Positions 45,931 to 58,303 of a DNA stretch of 64,000 bases are shown piece by piece. Each line of letters starts with the position of its first letter. Positions within the stretch are counted from its first letter, which is position 1. Source of the DNA: Sipunculus nudus. Taxonomy: Eukaryota > Annelida > Sipuncula > Golfingiida > Sipunculidae. Both the position numbers and the translations under genes were made by a program. The DNA is taken from positions 32,732,008 through 32,796,007 of the forward strand of contig CM049313.1 of the NCBI GenBank assembly GCA_026874595.1, read 5' to 3'. The notes under the pieces are model-generated. The model was not told where the DNA came from. It saw only the letters and a program-made list of their open reading frames with translations, and did not search any database.

Positions 45931-46014
<84 letters not shown>
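45931..46014. repeat. (TA)n microsatellite
   Basis: About 40 units with one ttta interruption. Confidence 0.97.
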
Positions 46015-46015
<1 letters not shown>

Positions 46016-47204
46016 TATTTAGAAGTGTAGAAACATGGGCAATGGACGAAACGTAAATGTAGACTCAAAAGTAAAAATTTTCATATCATGATTATTGGTA
46101 ATTATATTTGAAAATAAATTGTAGCTGGCACCACCAGTCTTGTATATAATATATACATGACCCTTCTCCTAATTCATTGATCGCCCCTGGTAACCTGATG
46201 CCAGAGGAAGAAGATGGTTTTCGGCCATTATAGATGATAACACAGTTCGGAATGAGGAGGGATCTTTTAAAAAAAAGCCTGCGAGGCGTTGAACGGGGAC
46301 TTCATTGGATCGAGGTCCACGAAATAACCACCGGTAACCTTGAACCCGAAGTGTTTGCATATTTTGTGTTAAGTGTCAACAGGAGACGTGGACTTCCTCG
46401 TCTTACTACGTGGATTAATCCTCAGATGGTAGACCATATTACCTTTTGGGTGGCATCCATAGCTCCACTCGCTTATATTATGCTCGCCGTGTCGTGGCGC
46501 GGTCTTTGGTTGTTGGATCCGCAGATCCCTTATACGCAGAATTAGCAAATCTCTTCTACTGCGTACATTTTGAACAAGCCTTTAACTATGGTAACGATCA
46601 AAGGCACTCCTTTCTTCTAATGCCTGAAATAGAGAGTATAGTAGGTTGTGTTACAACACAATTCTGTGCCTGACCTGAAATCGTAAAAATGTGTTTATAC
46701 AGGCGTGAAACATAAGTGTATACAAATATGAAGTTACCAGGCGCATTAATCTATCTGCAGATAAGAAAGAATTTATCACACTAATTTATATGTTACTTAA
46801 TTTTTTTTATCTGTATGTTTGTTTGTCCCATGCAGAACTCCAGCAGAAGCAGTCCATGACAGTCAGATGCCGTTACTTACAGAATGCACACCAATGTGGG
46901 CCTTCCACGGTCACAAAGTGAATTCCCAGCTGCAAAACTTCACAAGTATGTTGACTGATGACATTTACTCAGTTACCCTTAAACTACGTATAAAAGCAAA
47001 TAATTATTATTAGAGCTTACATTAAAAGAAAAAAATCCACTTTGTGGATTCTCCGTGCCACACAAGCTACGCACCCTCGTTATGCTTTGCTCTGACAAAG
47101 CAATTACTGCCCCCCCCCCCCCCTTCAGACTGCGCTAAGACTACGGCTCTGCAAATGCAGCACGGGGATAAAAACCAGTGTCCAATCAGCTTGTTTATCC
47201 AAAC
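46015..47204. other. Intergenic sequence
   Basis: Contains overlapping ORFs at 46169-46673 without recognised domains, an exon-like block at 46837-46946 after gtcccatgcag that I cannot identify, and a C-run at 47108-47124. No gene is called. Confidence 0.4.
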
Positions 47205-47880
47205 AGCTTTATTGTAAGTCATTTTTTCACAAGAGCGACAGTCCTTTGTCTGTTGTCCCTCCGTTTACAGATCACAAAAAAAATTAAAAAAAAAAACTTA
47301 AATTATAACTATAACTAAAACTAGGTAAATCTGACCTCATTCTTTCGAGAAATTGATCAAAAACATCCGTTTTGCATTTGAACCTATTGTCACACTTCAA
47401 GATGGCTGATACCAAAACAAATTGCGATTATTTGCTTATTTAAAGTATTCAGTTTCTTCAATATTGTTATTATACTTATGGTGTGAATTATGATAATATC
47501 GCTTAATTTGTATAAGTTACAGGCTAGGACATGATGTCAGAATGGCAGGAAACAAATTAACTTACTGAAAATGTTTATTGGGAGACTGTAGGGAGTATAT
47601 TTTCAGAATATAACTACATGTATTTTCAATTCATATTTAAGTTTATACCAAAATTAAGATTAGAAATTTGAACGCTAATAAGCTTTATTAATTTTACAAT
47701 CACTCCCATTTTGACAATAGTATATCTTTTTTTCCTGTAAGCGCTGTTGCCATAGTTTTATTTCATGCGTACATTTATAACTAAGCTTCTTGTTTATGAA
47801 ATTTGAAAGGATTTGATAAAAAAAATTGTATCTTTTATTCAAGTTGTCAGAAGACTTGATATTTTGCATAGGTGTCCAGT
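47205..47880 (+). repeat. Hairpin-headed family A2, diverged copy
   Basis: Decayed head (ttattgtaagtcatt), gtctgttgtccctccgtttac, then 'ttctttcgagaaattgatc', 'cacacttcaagatggctga' and 'gcgctgttgccatag' of A2. Ends near 'ttattcaagttgtcag'. Confidence 0.7.
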
Positions 47881-49017
47881 GAAGTTCTTCTTCTTATTAT
47901 TTAAACTGTAAAAATTCTATAGTTCATTTTGAGGATATAAGTAAAGTTTTTGTTTGAACATGTCTAAGTATAAAATCACTATTAGGTTAGACTTGTAAAT
48001 TCGAGAAAAAATAGCTTTAATTAAAAAAATCTATGAAGATTTTTTCCGATTTTTAACCAGGCACAAATCTTCCCAGAAAGCTCTCTTCTTACTCGTCTCT
48101 TGTGAAGTCCATTGCTGCAGCAGGATCTTTAGATCAGGGACGAGTGAAAACGAGATAGGTGGGACAATGGCAAAAATAGTTAAAATGATGTTATTTTCAC
48201 AATGATTTTATCTTCTGTTTCACACGCTTCAGGAGATTAGTAAAATTATCGCTCGATTTTAGATGTTCCCTGACCCTCCTAAATTTTAGTCTAACAGAGA
48301 ATATTCTAAGGATTACAAATATGGATATATCATTGTGGCTTAAATTTATGTTAATATGAATTTTAAGGTTAAATTAAACTAATATAAGGTATTTTGACGA
48401 TCATTAGTCCTTAATCACTCGCATCAAATTAGTATTTACTATTCATCATAGGGAGCACCACCGGCGCCTTTGGTTTCAGAACTTCAGCTGAGTGTGTTTT
48501 TCACAAAAGTTGTAACAGTACAGGAGCCAGTTTCTGAAAGACGCATAGAAAAAGGTTTCGTAGCGCATTAGGTACAGTGCCGGTTTGACAGAACAGAGAG
48601 AGAAGGGGGGGGGGGGAAGCTTTATACTCAACTATTTTAAGGTGTTTTTGGAGGCGAAATGCGGTATAAAAATGTTTTATCACTATTTTCTAAACCACCA
48701 AGAGTACTTTTTTAATACCTTCTAGAATATTACGATTTCATACTCGGGTCGGAATACAGTTTAGTCCCCAGAAAAATTCTCTAAAAAGGGTATACAATAG
48801 CTTTTGAAGGTTAGGCATCCAGAATAACGGTCCGAAAGGATATCTCTCGCCAAAAAAAGATTTAATTTACAAAATATTTTCAGATGGCTGCCGAGGTCCT
48901 AAAATGGCAATAAATCATTTATTTTATTTGTTATCAAATGCTTTCAAATTTCAGGTTTTAAGATTATGTAATTATGTTCGCATGATGTAAAATTAAAGCA
49001 ACAGGGCTTACAGGAAA
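47881..49017. other. Intergenic sequence
   Basis: No gene or element seen; a G-run lies at 48607-48617. Confidence 0.5.
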
Positions 49018-49883
49018 AAAAGGGACCTGTAGGTCACGGCGCTCAGATCAAATTGATTATGAAAATATTTTTCTTAAAACCTAACCTATTGAAAGTTGGC
49101 AACAATTACTTTTTTGTATATCATTCATTTGTCAATCCAAACTGGAGTTATCATTTGGAAACAAATATGTTGCAAGATGGCCCCTGTAATGAAAAGTTTT
49201 GCTTAAAATACATCCACAATTTTTTAAAGAAGTGGGTCCGATGACCTTAACCGCATGACCTCAAAATCAAAAGGGTTCTTACTTTAATGGAGGGCCATAT
49301 ATTGGTGAAGTTTGAATCCAATATTTCAATCCAGCCTGGAATTATCACCAGGAAACAAATATATGGGCAGATGACCTCTGTAACCCTGATCTTTGGCCCC
49401 ATGACTCTAAAATAAAAAGAGTTCCTACTTTATTTGGTTGGCCATATATAATTCAAGTTTGAAACCAATATGTTAATCCAAATTAGACTTATCATTTAGA
49501 AAAAAATATGTGGAGAGATGGCCAATGTCTTATGACCTTGACCTTTGACCATATGACCCCAAAATCAATCATATTCATCATCTCCTATTTGCAGGTCACC
49601 TTTTAGTGCTAGTTTGAAGGTTTGTGATAAAAATGTTGGGTTAAAATGCATCCACTATCTTTCTAAATAAATGGGTCCTGTGACCTTTGACATCATGACC
49701 CCAATTCGAAAGAGTTCCAACTTTAGAGGTGGGCTATATATAATTCAAGTTTAATACCGATATTCAAATCAAAACTTGAGCGATCACCAGGAAACAAATT
49801 TGGCGAACATACAGAAAGACGAACAAACGGACGGACAGGGCGATTACTACAGGGCTTCCGCTTTATTCAAATGGGGCCCTTAT
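49018..49883 (-). mobile_element. Family F element with a family A-type 3' end
   Basis: On the minus strand it starts at ataagggccccatttgaata, then gccctgtccgtccgtttgtt, and ends at ctgagcgccgtgacctacag gtccctttttt. The body carries repeated 'tgaccttgacctttgacc'/'ccatatataattcaagtttg' modules of about 190-220 bp. Its 3' terminus is that of family A while the 5' end and body differ. Confidence 0.75.
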
Positions 49884-50410
49884 TGTTCATCTTATTGTTC
49901 ACTAGATGAAACTACTGTTGCAAATCTGAGAGTATCAATATAATTTTGCAGTCTCAAATAAAGGAGAAAAAAAAAAAATAAAAAATAGACAAAATGCAGA
50001 TGGAGCCACCCGTTTCAGGAACTGGAGAAATAAGTCATAATCAATAAATACACCAGGATTCGGGACACTAGATGAAACCTCAGTTGTGAAACTGACATAT
50101 TTGCCGTCTTCTGACGGTCTCAAAACATAAATAAAATCGAAAAAAATAAGAAAAATACAGGTGGCGCCACCATGCATTAATTATCAAGACACTGGAGGTT
50201 TTTTAAATCAAATTTATAATTAATCTGGGGGTATACTTACAAGCCCCATAGCTCGGAGGATTTTATATTGACCTCCCTGGATATTCAGTTTCTTCGGTCA
50301 GTGGTTAATATTTGTGCCCTACTAACGGACGCCCTGACGGCCAGATGGACGGACGGATGACGGTCAAAGGGCCATTACTGTACCTCAGTTGCTTTTAAGT
50401 CAGCTGAGCT
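49884..50410 (-). repeat. Family A, 5' half, minus strand
   Basis: Read on minus from 50410: head agctcagctgacttaaaagc/aactgaggt, a gtccgtccatctgg strip, gggcacaaatatta, 'gagctatgggg', 'ggtggcgccacc' and 'gagaccgtcagaag'. The 3' end is missing, cut near the family F head. Confidence 0.78.
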
Positions 50411-50780
50411 CAAATTTGTCCTTAGAAAAAAGTCTCTAGCTTTAAAATTTATCGCGTCAGGTGTATAAATGTCTTTCCTGATATTTTACAAAGTGCACTA
50501 TGTTTGGGCCCATAACTTTTACAAATCACATAATACTGACCTTATTTCTGGCATGCACATAGGAAATATGAAGGAGAATACTTATGGGAATTTGAAAGGT
50601 AAAGAAAACAGATACGTGGTTTTGATATTAGGCAGTCTCCAAGTGTGATAATAGGTTTTAAATGAAAATTAAGGTTTTTCCTTAATATGTAGAAGGAACA
50701 AAGTCGCACATACCAAGTTTTCGGTTTGTAGGAGATTTTGGGAACATTAAAACAGATGACATAAATTCAGATGAGCTACA
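50411..50780 (-). repeat. Family A2 internal fragment, minus strand
   Basis: Contains the reverse complement of the A2 strings agagacttttttct, gggcccaaacatagtgc, 'ccagaaataaggtcagta' and 'ccttaattttcatttaaaac'. Confidence 0.72.
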
Positions 50781-51502
50781 AATGTAATTGTCAAGTGAGG
50801 CTGCTAATCCAGGTAAGAGGCCATGTCACTTGGCCAAAAGATTGAGTATAAACCGAAGATTGCAAAATATAAATGTTGCTTTTTGTCATGTAGTTTTTCA
50901 TCTGCCATTATGCCTTGTTCCCTCATCAGCTTAAGTGTTAAACTGTGTGATAATATTAAAGTTAAAGAAGATGATCTCCATATTTCAATGGGTACCTTCC
51001 GGCGGAACATTCTATAGCAACATGTTTTGTGTTTGTCGAGTTTTTGAGTTAGGTTTTTCTTAGAATTATTTAACATATATACATATTACATATTCTGTAT
51101 TGTGGATATTTTGTAAAATACTGGACAAGACATTGAGACTACTAAGAAGGTGAATCACTATATATTTGTTTATATTTGACTCAGAAGATTGGCCCATGTC
51201 TTCCTCCATGATACACAAGTATATTTGAAATTAAAGGAGCACCCCCAGTGAACTGCCGCCCTGATATGGTATCTATTAGATAGAGATAGCCGTCCTTAGT
51301 TTATTTAAGAGAGCTGATTTAGGAAGGTTTTAGAGGAATATAATCGTAATCGTAAGATAGTCACGATATGATAGATTTAGAGTGATATAATCGGCCTATA
51401 TATATATATATACGTATTACGTTACGTATTCATTTGAAGAGAACGTGTCTGAGCATATGTGTTACGGTTCGGCCTGAGTTGTTTGGTGTGAAAAGGGACC
51501 GT

Positions 51503-51542
<40 letters not shown>

Positions 51543-52355
51543 GTCACGAGAGAACAGATAGGATTGATTTTGAGTAACATAACCGCGCTGAGATATTCGT
51601 GAAAGCTGATATGCTTTTCGAATGCTCTTGTACGGCATCCGGGTCTACAATTTATGATAGACGCCAAGGAATTTTATGTACATAAAAAAATATAGATACA
51701 TACGATATATGCATCATATTATATAAATATTAAATAAATATTTATTTGGAAATTTTTAGGGTTAAAAATACATTTTTCGTAGGTTCAACTATATATAAAT
51801 GTTTGTGTTTAAGTTGGATTCCGTGTAATTCTGCAGAGGTCACATCAGTTGCTGATGCGGTCGAATTGAACTTGGACATTAGCACCTTTGGCCAAGCTAC
51901 TATTATATCATGAGTGGTTAATGTACATGAGAAAGAGTGGCGGTTTATAATAATAAGTTATCAACCATGAGTGGTTCAAGATTAGTCCCCTTAGAACTTG
52001 CACCCTTAACATCAACCACTTAAGGATACTAGTATATTTTTAAGGAGTGACCGCACTGACGAAATTAAGTCTCACCCCTTCTTTATGCGAAAGATGTTAC
52101 GCTGGCAGGAATAAACCGAAACCGGGATCACTAGCCGTATCGCGCACCCTAATCGTATTGATCCCTAGGTCATGCGCATCTTTAGGTTAAACCCCATTTA
52201 AAATTTTACCAAGCCTAAAACAAATCCATCTAACTCCACAAGAGGTCACTACCATAGGATGCGCTTGTAGCGGAGTGACCTCTGGTCCAAATTGTAAAGA
52301 CTTACTTATTCTTCCACTGCATTTTCTGCAAATGGATGAATACATTTGAATTACA
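50781..52355. other. Intergenic sequence
   Basis: No gene seen. TA microsatellites lie at 51400-51413 and 51507-51537. Confidence 0.5.
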
Positions 52356-52562
52356 GAAGCAGATCCAGGGGAGGGGTCCAGGGGATCCGACGCCCCCCCC
52401 CCCCCCCGACCCTTTTTCAGACGCCGCAATTTTTTAAGGGTTTCAGACCAATGTTTGCGGTCTGGTTCCCCCCTTTTCCGGACCTGGGGACCTTTTTTTA
52501 GATTTTGTCATCAGTTGTCCTGGGCTGGACCCTCATTTTAATAAATCCTTGATCCGCCCCTG
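52356..52562 (+). repeat. GGGGCGGATCC-type repeat, copy 2, with rough inverted ends
   Basis: The left end gcagatccaggggagggg and the right end atccttgatccgcccctgc are inverted relatives. Contains a C-run at 52386-52408. Companion to 45763-45890. Confidence 0.65.
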
Positions 52563-53344
52563 CATAAATAATATACATGTACATATATTTATATGTTTTA
52601 CATTTATAAACGCGCACAATGTAATAAAGTACATGCCCTCTGAATAAGCCCATTGTTATTTTCACGGTACCTTGAACAAAATTCGATCGGCCTTGAAAAA
52701 CAGACCATTCAACCTTTTTGGCCTTTAGGTACCGTCATCCTGCATACTGCACAATGAAGACATGTTTCGGCAAATGGGGGAGGTGCATCCAGGGATGTTA
52801 ATCAAGTTATCGCCCAGACGTACACCGAAAAAGCCATGCCTGGCACGGCGCCAATATATACAACTCTCTCCTTGTGACGGTCTACCACAGAAGTTTGAAG
52901 GCAGTTTTGAAATAAAAAGGATTAACACGAGTTAAATGTGACAGCCGCGGGAGAAGTGTACCTGATAATCTGAGAGCGGACTTGTTTTGGGACATTTTAT
53001 AGGATTTTAGGTTTTATTATAAAATAGATATATCCTGATGGAATACTGTTTCAACATTTTCCTTTCCTGTTCTGTTTTATCAGTATTTGGATTATTACTG
53101 GTAAGGTTCTATCAAACTAAGCCCACCTACCAGTTTTTCCGGCCGATTTCTTTTCATCCTTGAAGATGTTGAGGAAAATCCGGTAGATTTGACGCCGACT
53201 CTGAAAAAGTCCTTTGGTTTGTTAAAGCTTTCATTCATCATGACAATAGGATTCCAGAGGTCGAAATGGTGCCCAACGAAACTTAACAGGACGCTTTGAA
53301 CTCCGCCGGCAAAAAAAAAAATAGAATAAAAATAGTTACCTATG
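52563..53344. other. Intergenic sequence
   Basis: A 67-codon minus ORF at 52725-52928 is not recognisable. No gene called. Confidence 0.45.
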
Positions 53345-53830
53345 GGTCTTGACGCCCAGCTTAAATTGTCTATAAGGATATGTTGATGAGCTTTTTCAAC
53401 ATTGGGGTCCTGTGATCAAGTTCGAAGCCAATCTGTCAACCAAAAACTGGAGTTAGCATCCATAAACTTATTTGTTAACGGATAAGCTCTGTGAGCTTGA
53501 CCTTTTACATTGTGACCCAAAAGTCAAACAGTATCTTTCCCTATTGGCAGGTGAGCCACATGTGGAAGATGCAAGGTTTGAGATGAAAAGTTTGGCTTAA
53601 GATGCAACCACAATCTTTTTTAAGGATTAGGTCCTGTGACCTTGACCTTTTATTTCATGACCCCAAAATTAATAGAGTTCTTACATAAGTGGTAGGCCAT
53701 ATATAAATTAGTTCAACCTGTAGTTACTAACTGGAAAAAAAATGACGGACATACAGAAAGACGGACAGACGGACGGACAGGCTGTTTACTTCTGGGCATT
53801 CGTTCAATCAAGCAGGGCCCTATAAACAAA
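53345..53830 (-). mobile_element. Family F element, second copy, minus strand
   Basis: The 5' end (minus) tatagggccctgcttgattg, then gcctgtccgtccgtctgtcc; the 3' end ctgggcgtcaagacccatag g. Body modules match 49018-49883. Confidence 0.72.
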
Positions 53831-53834
53831 CATT

Positions 53835-54049
53835 CTTTCAGGACAATAGATGAAACTACTAATGGTTTCAATATAATCTGGATGTCTCAAAATAAAGGAA
53901 AATGCATAAAAAATAGAAATATTACAGGTGGCGCCACCAGTCTTTAGGAACTAAAGAAAAACAGTCATAATCAATCAAAACACCAGGTTTCGGGACACTA
54001 GAGGAAACAGCTGAGAACCTGGCATATTTACTGCCATTTGACGGTCTCA
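53835..54049 (-). repeat. Family A, outer element, 3' portion of a nested pair
   Basis: Runs on minus from 'gagaccgtcaaatggcag' at 54049 toward 'tttatagggccc'. The sequence interrupted at 54049/54050 resumes at 55233, so the element is split by the inserted A copy. Confidence 0.75.
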
Positions 54050-55232
54050 ACAAGTGACTCATGGGTCATGACGCTCAGCCGACTGAAATGTTGACAAAGG
54101 TCCTTGAACAATTAAGATAATGTAGGTGGCACCATCATTTATGCATATTAACTTATTGTCGAGGTTCGATTTCTCAACCGTCCTCTGTTAGGTGAAAGCC
54201 CACTCAGGTTTACTTAGTCATGCAGGAAGTGTTGTTTAAACACGTTTATTTTCACATAAATCTTACATCCAACTCTCTCGACTTCCGCCCAGCCTCGTTC
54301 TCCGTAAAACTCCAAGAATAATAAAGAAAATAAAAATCGCTCTACGGACCCCAGTAACCTCAACATACAAAATCATACCAGGTATGCGAAATGATTTAAC
54401 TACATACAAGTATAGTTACATGCTACCATATAAAGAGTGCAGACACAGTGAAAATACATTCAACCTCCGACATTAAGTTCATCAAGACCCAAAAGAAACA
54501 CAAAATTTGATGACAATCGATTCAGCCGTTCTTAAGGAATCTGGTGATTTGTGTGTATATTGCATTATTTCTGGAAATTATACCTCGTAACTTAAAGGTA
54601 TAAAGAATAAAGGTCACAGAGACCTAATTTCAAGTTTCTAAGGAGAACTTTTGAGGAGCTCTCAGGATGTCAAGTTAGAAGATTCTAGGTCCAATGGTAA
54701 TGATTTGTGCCCTGCTTTGGAATTAAATTTTCAATTATTCTGGGGGTGTTTATAAGCCAAATAGCTCGGAGAATATGGGTAACAGAGACCTTATTTCAGG
54801 CTTCCAGTGAGATCTTTCGTGGATGTCGCTGGATGTCAAGTAAGAAGTTTCTAGGACCAACGCTACAGATTTATGTCCTGTTATATCGGACGACCGCGCC
54901 ACCAGTCTGCAGGATCTGTATAAATACTCCATGATCAAGACGCATGCAAAGAATCATGGTGATCAATGCATTAGTTGTTCAGATACTGGAGCTTTTGTAT
55001 CAAATTTTGAATGATTTTTGGGGGTACTTAGCTCGGAGGATATTGGTAACAGAGACCTAATTTCAGGTTTTTTTATAGATCTCCCTGCATGTAAAGTTGG
55101 AAGATTCCAGGTCCAGCGGTTACGATTTGTGCCTGGTTAACGGACGGACGGACCGACAGATAGACAGACAGACGGACGACGGACAAAGAGTGATCGCTAT
55201 CGCTCAGGTGATTTTCAGTCAGCCTAGCTAAA
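54050..55232 (-). mobile_element. Family A element inserted inside another family A element
   Basis: On minus: head agctaggctgactgaaaatc/acctgagcg, then gtccgtctgtctgtctatct and gtccgtccgtccgttaacc; 3' end cggctgagcgtcatgaccca and tgagtcacttg. Flanks are the two halves of another A copy, breaking it inside its T-run before gagaccgtc. A ~310-bp non-A segment (54165-54475) sits in the body, so it carries its own insertion or capture. Confidence 0.8.
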
Positions 55233-55612
55233 AAAACGAAAAAAAAAATTGAAAAAAAATTAGAAAAATAACAATGGTATTAAACACCACCAATTTTCGG
55301 AAACTGAGAACCTTGGCCAGGGTCAATATTTAAGGCAAGATTCAAGGCAATCTAGGCATTAATTATCAAGATGATGGAGGCTTTGTATCAATTTTTTTAA
55401 TATTCGGGGGGGGGGGGGGGTTGCTAGAAGCCCTTTAGTTCGGAGGATATAGGTCGCAGGGATCTAATTTCAGGTTTCAAAGGAGATTTTTTTTTTAAAC
55501 TTCGGTTCGTTCACTTTAAAGTTTTCAGGGCCGTGATTACGATTCGTGCCTTGCTAATGACGGACAAAGCGCCATTTCTATTCCTCAGTTGACTTTCAGT
55601 CGCTTGCTAGGA
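55233..55612 (-). repeat. Family A, outer element, 5' portion of the nested pair
   Basis: Starts on minus at 55612 with a degraded head (agcaagcgactgaaagtcaa/ctgaggaat), gggcacgaatcgtaa, 'ggaaacctgaaat'-like 'gaaacctgaaattagatcc' and a G-run at 55404-55420, and ends in ttttttttttcgttttttt, where the inner copy was inserted. Confidence 0.75.
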
Positions 55613-56833
55613 AGAAAGCTTCAAATGATTCGGTCTAGTCTCTAAATGCATTTTGTATTTCTAATGGTGTTAAAGACCATGCAGTGGCGTCAATTCATCT
55701 TCAAGGATGGTTGGGATGACTCGCAGGGTGGGGAGATGACAGGCGTGGGAGGGTTATTAAAATTCGTATAGAACAGACATGTTTATATATATATATTAAT
55801 ATATATATTTATATATATATACCTTTTATTTTCTGTGTGATAAAAATCAAATATATATCATTTAAGTGTAAGGTTAAAAAAATAAGGTATATGCTAATTT
55901 TAAACCATATAGATAAAAATATTTCATAGTAAACTCATAAATTGAACCAAAATCTATAATTCTATTTTGTTATATATTTCAATTGAATTATATAAATATA
56001 ATTCTCTGAATAGTTGGGGGGGGGGGGTGGAGGGGATGAGTACATTGACCTAAACAAAGTCGGGGGTTTATATACCCTCCATCCTCGCCTATATTGATGC
56101 CCTAAAGACCATGACGGATACACATTTGTGTCTACAGTTATGAGAATACATGCAACTATAAGAAACGTGGCCTTGTATTTTGATTTCGCCGCTTATTGTT
56201 CTTACAAATAACACAAGTAAATATCAATATATTTATTCAAATTATTTTCACTCTCTCTATTTCTGTCGAGATAGAATTCTATCATACCAAGCGATTAGAC
56301 TGATAATAAATGATACAAGAATAAACTAATACTCTCAGGCAAAGGTGTGTTGAAAAGAGCACTTGAGCACGTGAGTTTGGTAATATTAGCAGGTTATATG
56401 AATCAGAAATCAGGATTACAGTACTCGTGTAGGCCTCCGTTTGCTAAGGATACCTGTAAATCTAATTTGTTGCTTAAAATATAAAAACCAGTTGTTGTTC
56501 ATTAAAATGCCATATAGCACCAATTCACATGCGATTGATTGTGAAGAAAATATACCTAATCTTACCCGAGCAGAACATGAGAGATATTGAATAAGGACAG
56601 TTAAATTCTATTTTACGCTTACTTTCCGTCATGGTTAAAGTGTGGTCGAGTTCGATTGGTGTAACTAAAACACTAATCGAGTGATCTAGTCCATACTGCT
56701 ACGCGAATCATCTCAAGGTGTAACAGAGACATGACGATTACTGCATAAACATCTGTACTTTGAAATGAGAGAAGAACAATTCTTTGACACCTTCATATAC
56801 TTCCTTAACTTTAAATCTATGAGAATGCAGGGA
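55613..56833. other. Intergenic sequence, includes the likely 3' UTR of the LicD-like gene
   Basis: TA-rich microsatellite at 55780-55820, a G-run at 56014-56028. Several tttatt hexamers (AATAAA on minus) near 56226-56240 could serve as the polyadenylation signal. Confidence 0.45.
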
Positions 56834-57877
56834 TCATATGGTGACGGTATTAATGATTTTCTCTCCTACTTTCAGATCTTCTCGTATCTTCTCACCGTCT
56901 ATCGTTCTATGTACAAACGGAAAGAACGGATGTAGGTCCTTACAACTCACCGTCACCACCTTACCTACACGAGTCTCCGTCCTGTGGTTATAACTTACGG
57001 AGACACATTTACTTATATCATAATTACGCTTAATGAATTTTTCAGATTGACCTGGTGCATTAAGCATCAAGTTCATGAATGGCCTCTTAACAAGCGGGAA
57101 CACCCAGTCCCTGGGATATTTAAATCTGCCTGCAAACCCGGGGTCTGCGTCATAAACAGTTAACCCATCATCATGGTAAAAACTAATGTCCAAAAACGGA
57201 TAGGTCCATTTAACCTGTGGAATAAATTTACCCTTTGTAATATAGAACTTTAGACGATTATACATCATGACATGGCTGTATTCCGGTGCCATGGATGACA
57301 GAAGCTCTTGTATCTGCTTAATTTTATTGGCATCCATGAACAGATCAATATCGTCATCCCATGGAATAAAGCCATGATGGCGGTATGATCCGATCAATGT
57401 TCCTCCGTACATGAAATACTCCAACCCGGCGCTGGTGATTTTATTTAAGAATATTTTAAGAAGGTTTTCCCAAGCAGCGAAATCAGATTTGTGGAGAGAA
57501 GGTTTAAAGTACTGCAGTTGACCAGCAGGCAAGGGCTTATAGAAATCAACTTGATTTTTGGATAATCCGAGGCTACCATTCGGGTGTTTTTTCACTGAAG
57601 TGTTCAAGGCCTGCAGTGAGACAGTAGTGTCGCAAGAAGCGTCTTTAGCGTTCTTTTCAACTGAGTTAGCCTCAGCTGTGGTATTTGTAGCAGTCTCGCG
57701 TTTCTTTGCACTGGGTTGGTTGGTTACGGTGTGTCGTCGTCTGACCGGGGGGTCGGACCGCTTAGAGACGGGGGTGGTAGACTTGTACAAAAGAAATATG
57801 AAGAGAAAGGTCGCAAAGGGGATGCCGAACGTCAGAATCCGTTTCCTGACACACATCTTGTCCATGTCGCTGACCAT
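56834..57877 (-). CDS. LicD/fukutin-family type II membrane protein, 347 aa
   Basis: LicD-family proteins are nucleotidyl- or phospho-sugar-transferase-fold enzymes: bacterial LicD moves phosphocholine onto cell-surface glycans, and fukutin/FKRP move ribitol phosphate in the Golgi (family knowledge). Here residues 1-13 are short and cytosolic-like (RKR before the membrane), 14-31 form a hydrophobic signal anchor (ILTFGIPFATFLFIFLL), and 32-115 are a basic, Ser/Thr-rich stem with NTT (65), NTS (92) and NGS (100) glycosylation sequons. The domain follows: MYGGTLIGSYRHHGF (156-170), IPWDDDIDLF (171-180) with the metal-binding DDDID, and LDISFY (229-234). The single coding exon is intact. The ATG is close to the membrane anchor. 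The substrate is unknown; I do not assign an orthologue. Confidence 0.88.
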   Translation of the reverse strand: MVSDMDKMCVRKRILTFGIPFATFLFIFLLYKSTTPVSKRSDPPVRRRHTVTNQPSAKKRETATNTTAEANSVEKNAKDASCDTTVSLQALNTSVKKHPNGSLGLSKNQVDFYKPLPAGQLQYFKPSLHKSDFAAWENLLKIFLNKITSAGLEYFMYGGTLIGSYRHHGFIPWDDDIDLFMDANKIKQIQELLSSMAPEYSHVMMYNRLKFYITKGKFIPQVKWTYPFLDISFYHDDGLTVYDADPGFAGRFKYPRDWVFPLVKRPFMNLMLNAPGQSEKFIKRNYDISKCVSVSYNHRTETRVGKVVTVSCKDLHPFFPFVHRTIDGEKIREDLKVGEKIINTVTI

Positions 57878-57890
57878 TGGACCCTAAAAT
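57878..57890 (-). promoter_or_regulatory. Splice acceptor 6 nt upstream of the LicD-like start codon
   Basis: On the minus strand the sequence is ggtttattttag|ggtccaATGGTC, a good polypyrimidine-AG acceptor. The exon would begin at 57883, leaving 6 nt of 5' UTR, so a separate non-coding first exon and the promoter should lie at higher coordinates. Confidence 0.65.
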
Positions 57891-58303
57891 AAACCAAATG
57901 GTGAAATCATAAAAAATATAACGACTAACAACAGTTCTATATATATCGGCGGGAAGGCTTACCAAGGGTGTCTGCATTTCTTTTCACTTTAGATGCCGTT
58001 CATTTTGTGTAACATGCATGTGAACCTTTTGTATATGAGTAAATAATATACTAGGAGGTTAAGCTGTATGAAAGGCAAAAGGGTGATACCGGTACCAAGC
58101 CAATCTTGGGAAAAAATTATAAAGCTATTCAATGATCATGCGTTAGGACAACCCATGAATGACTGGTATCCTTAGATTATTGCTATTGTAAAATTTTAAT
58201 TACTTTATCGAAAGAAAAGATAAAATGCCAGTTATAAGAAACATAAAAGAAGCATCGTAGTGCAGAAGCAAAGCATGATTTTTTTTACAGTTTTGTATTA
58301 GCA

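Noticed and set aside
46837-46946. Exon-like block between gtcccatgcag and gtatgt
   Set aside because: No recognised protein in any frame and no partner exon.
57558-57887. 109-codon plus ORF opposite the LicD-like gene
   Set aside because: Shadow of the minus-strand coding sequence.
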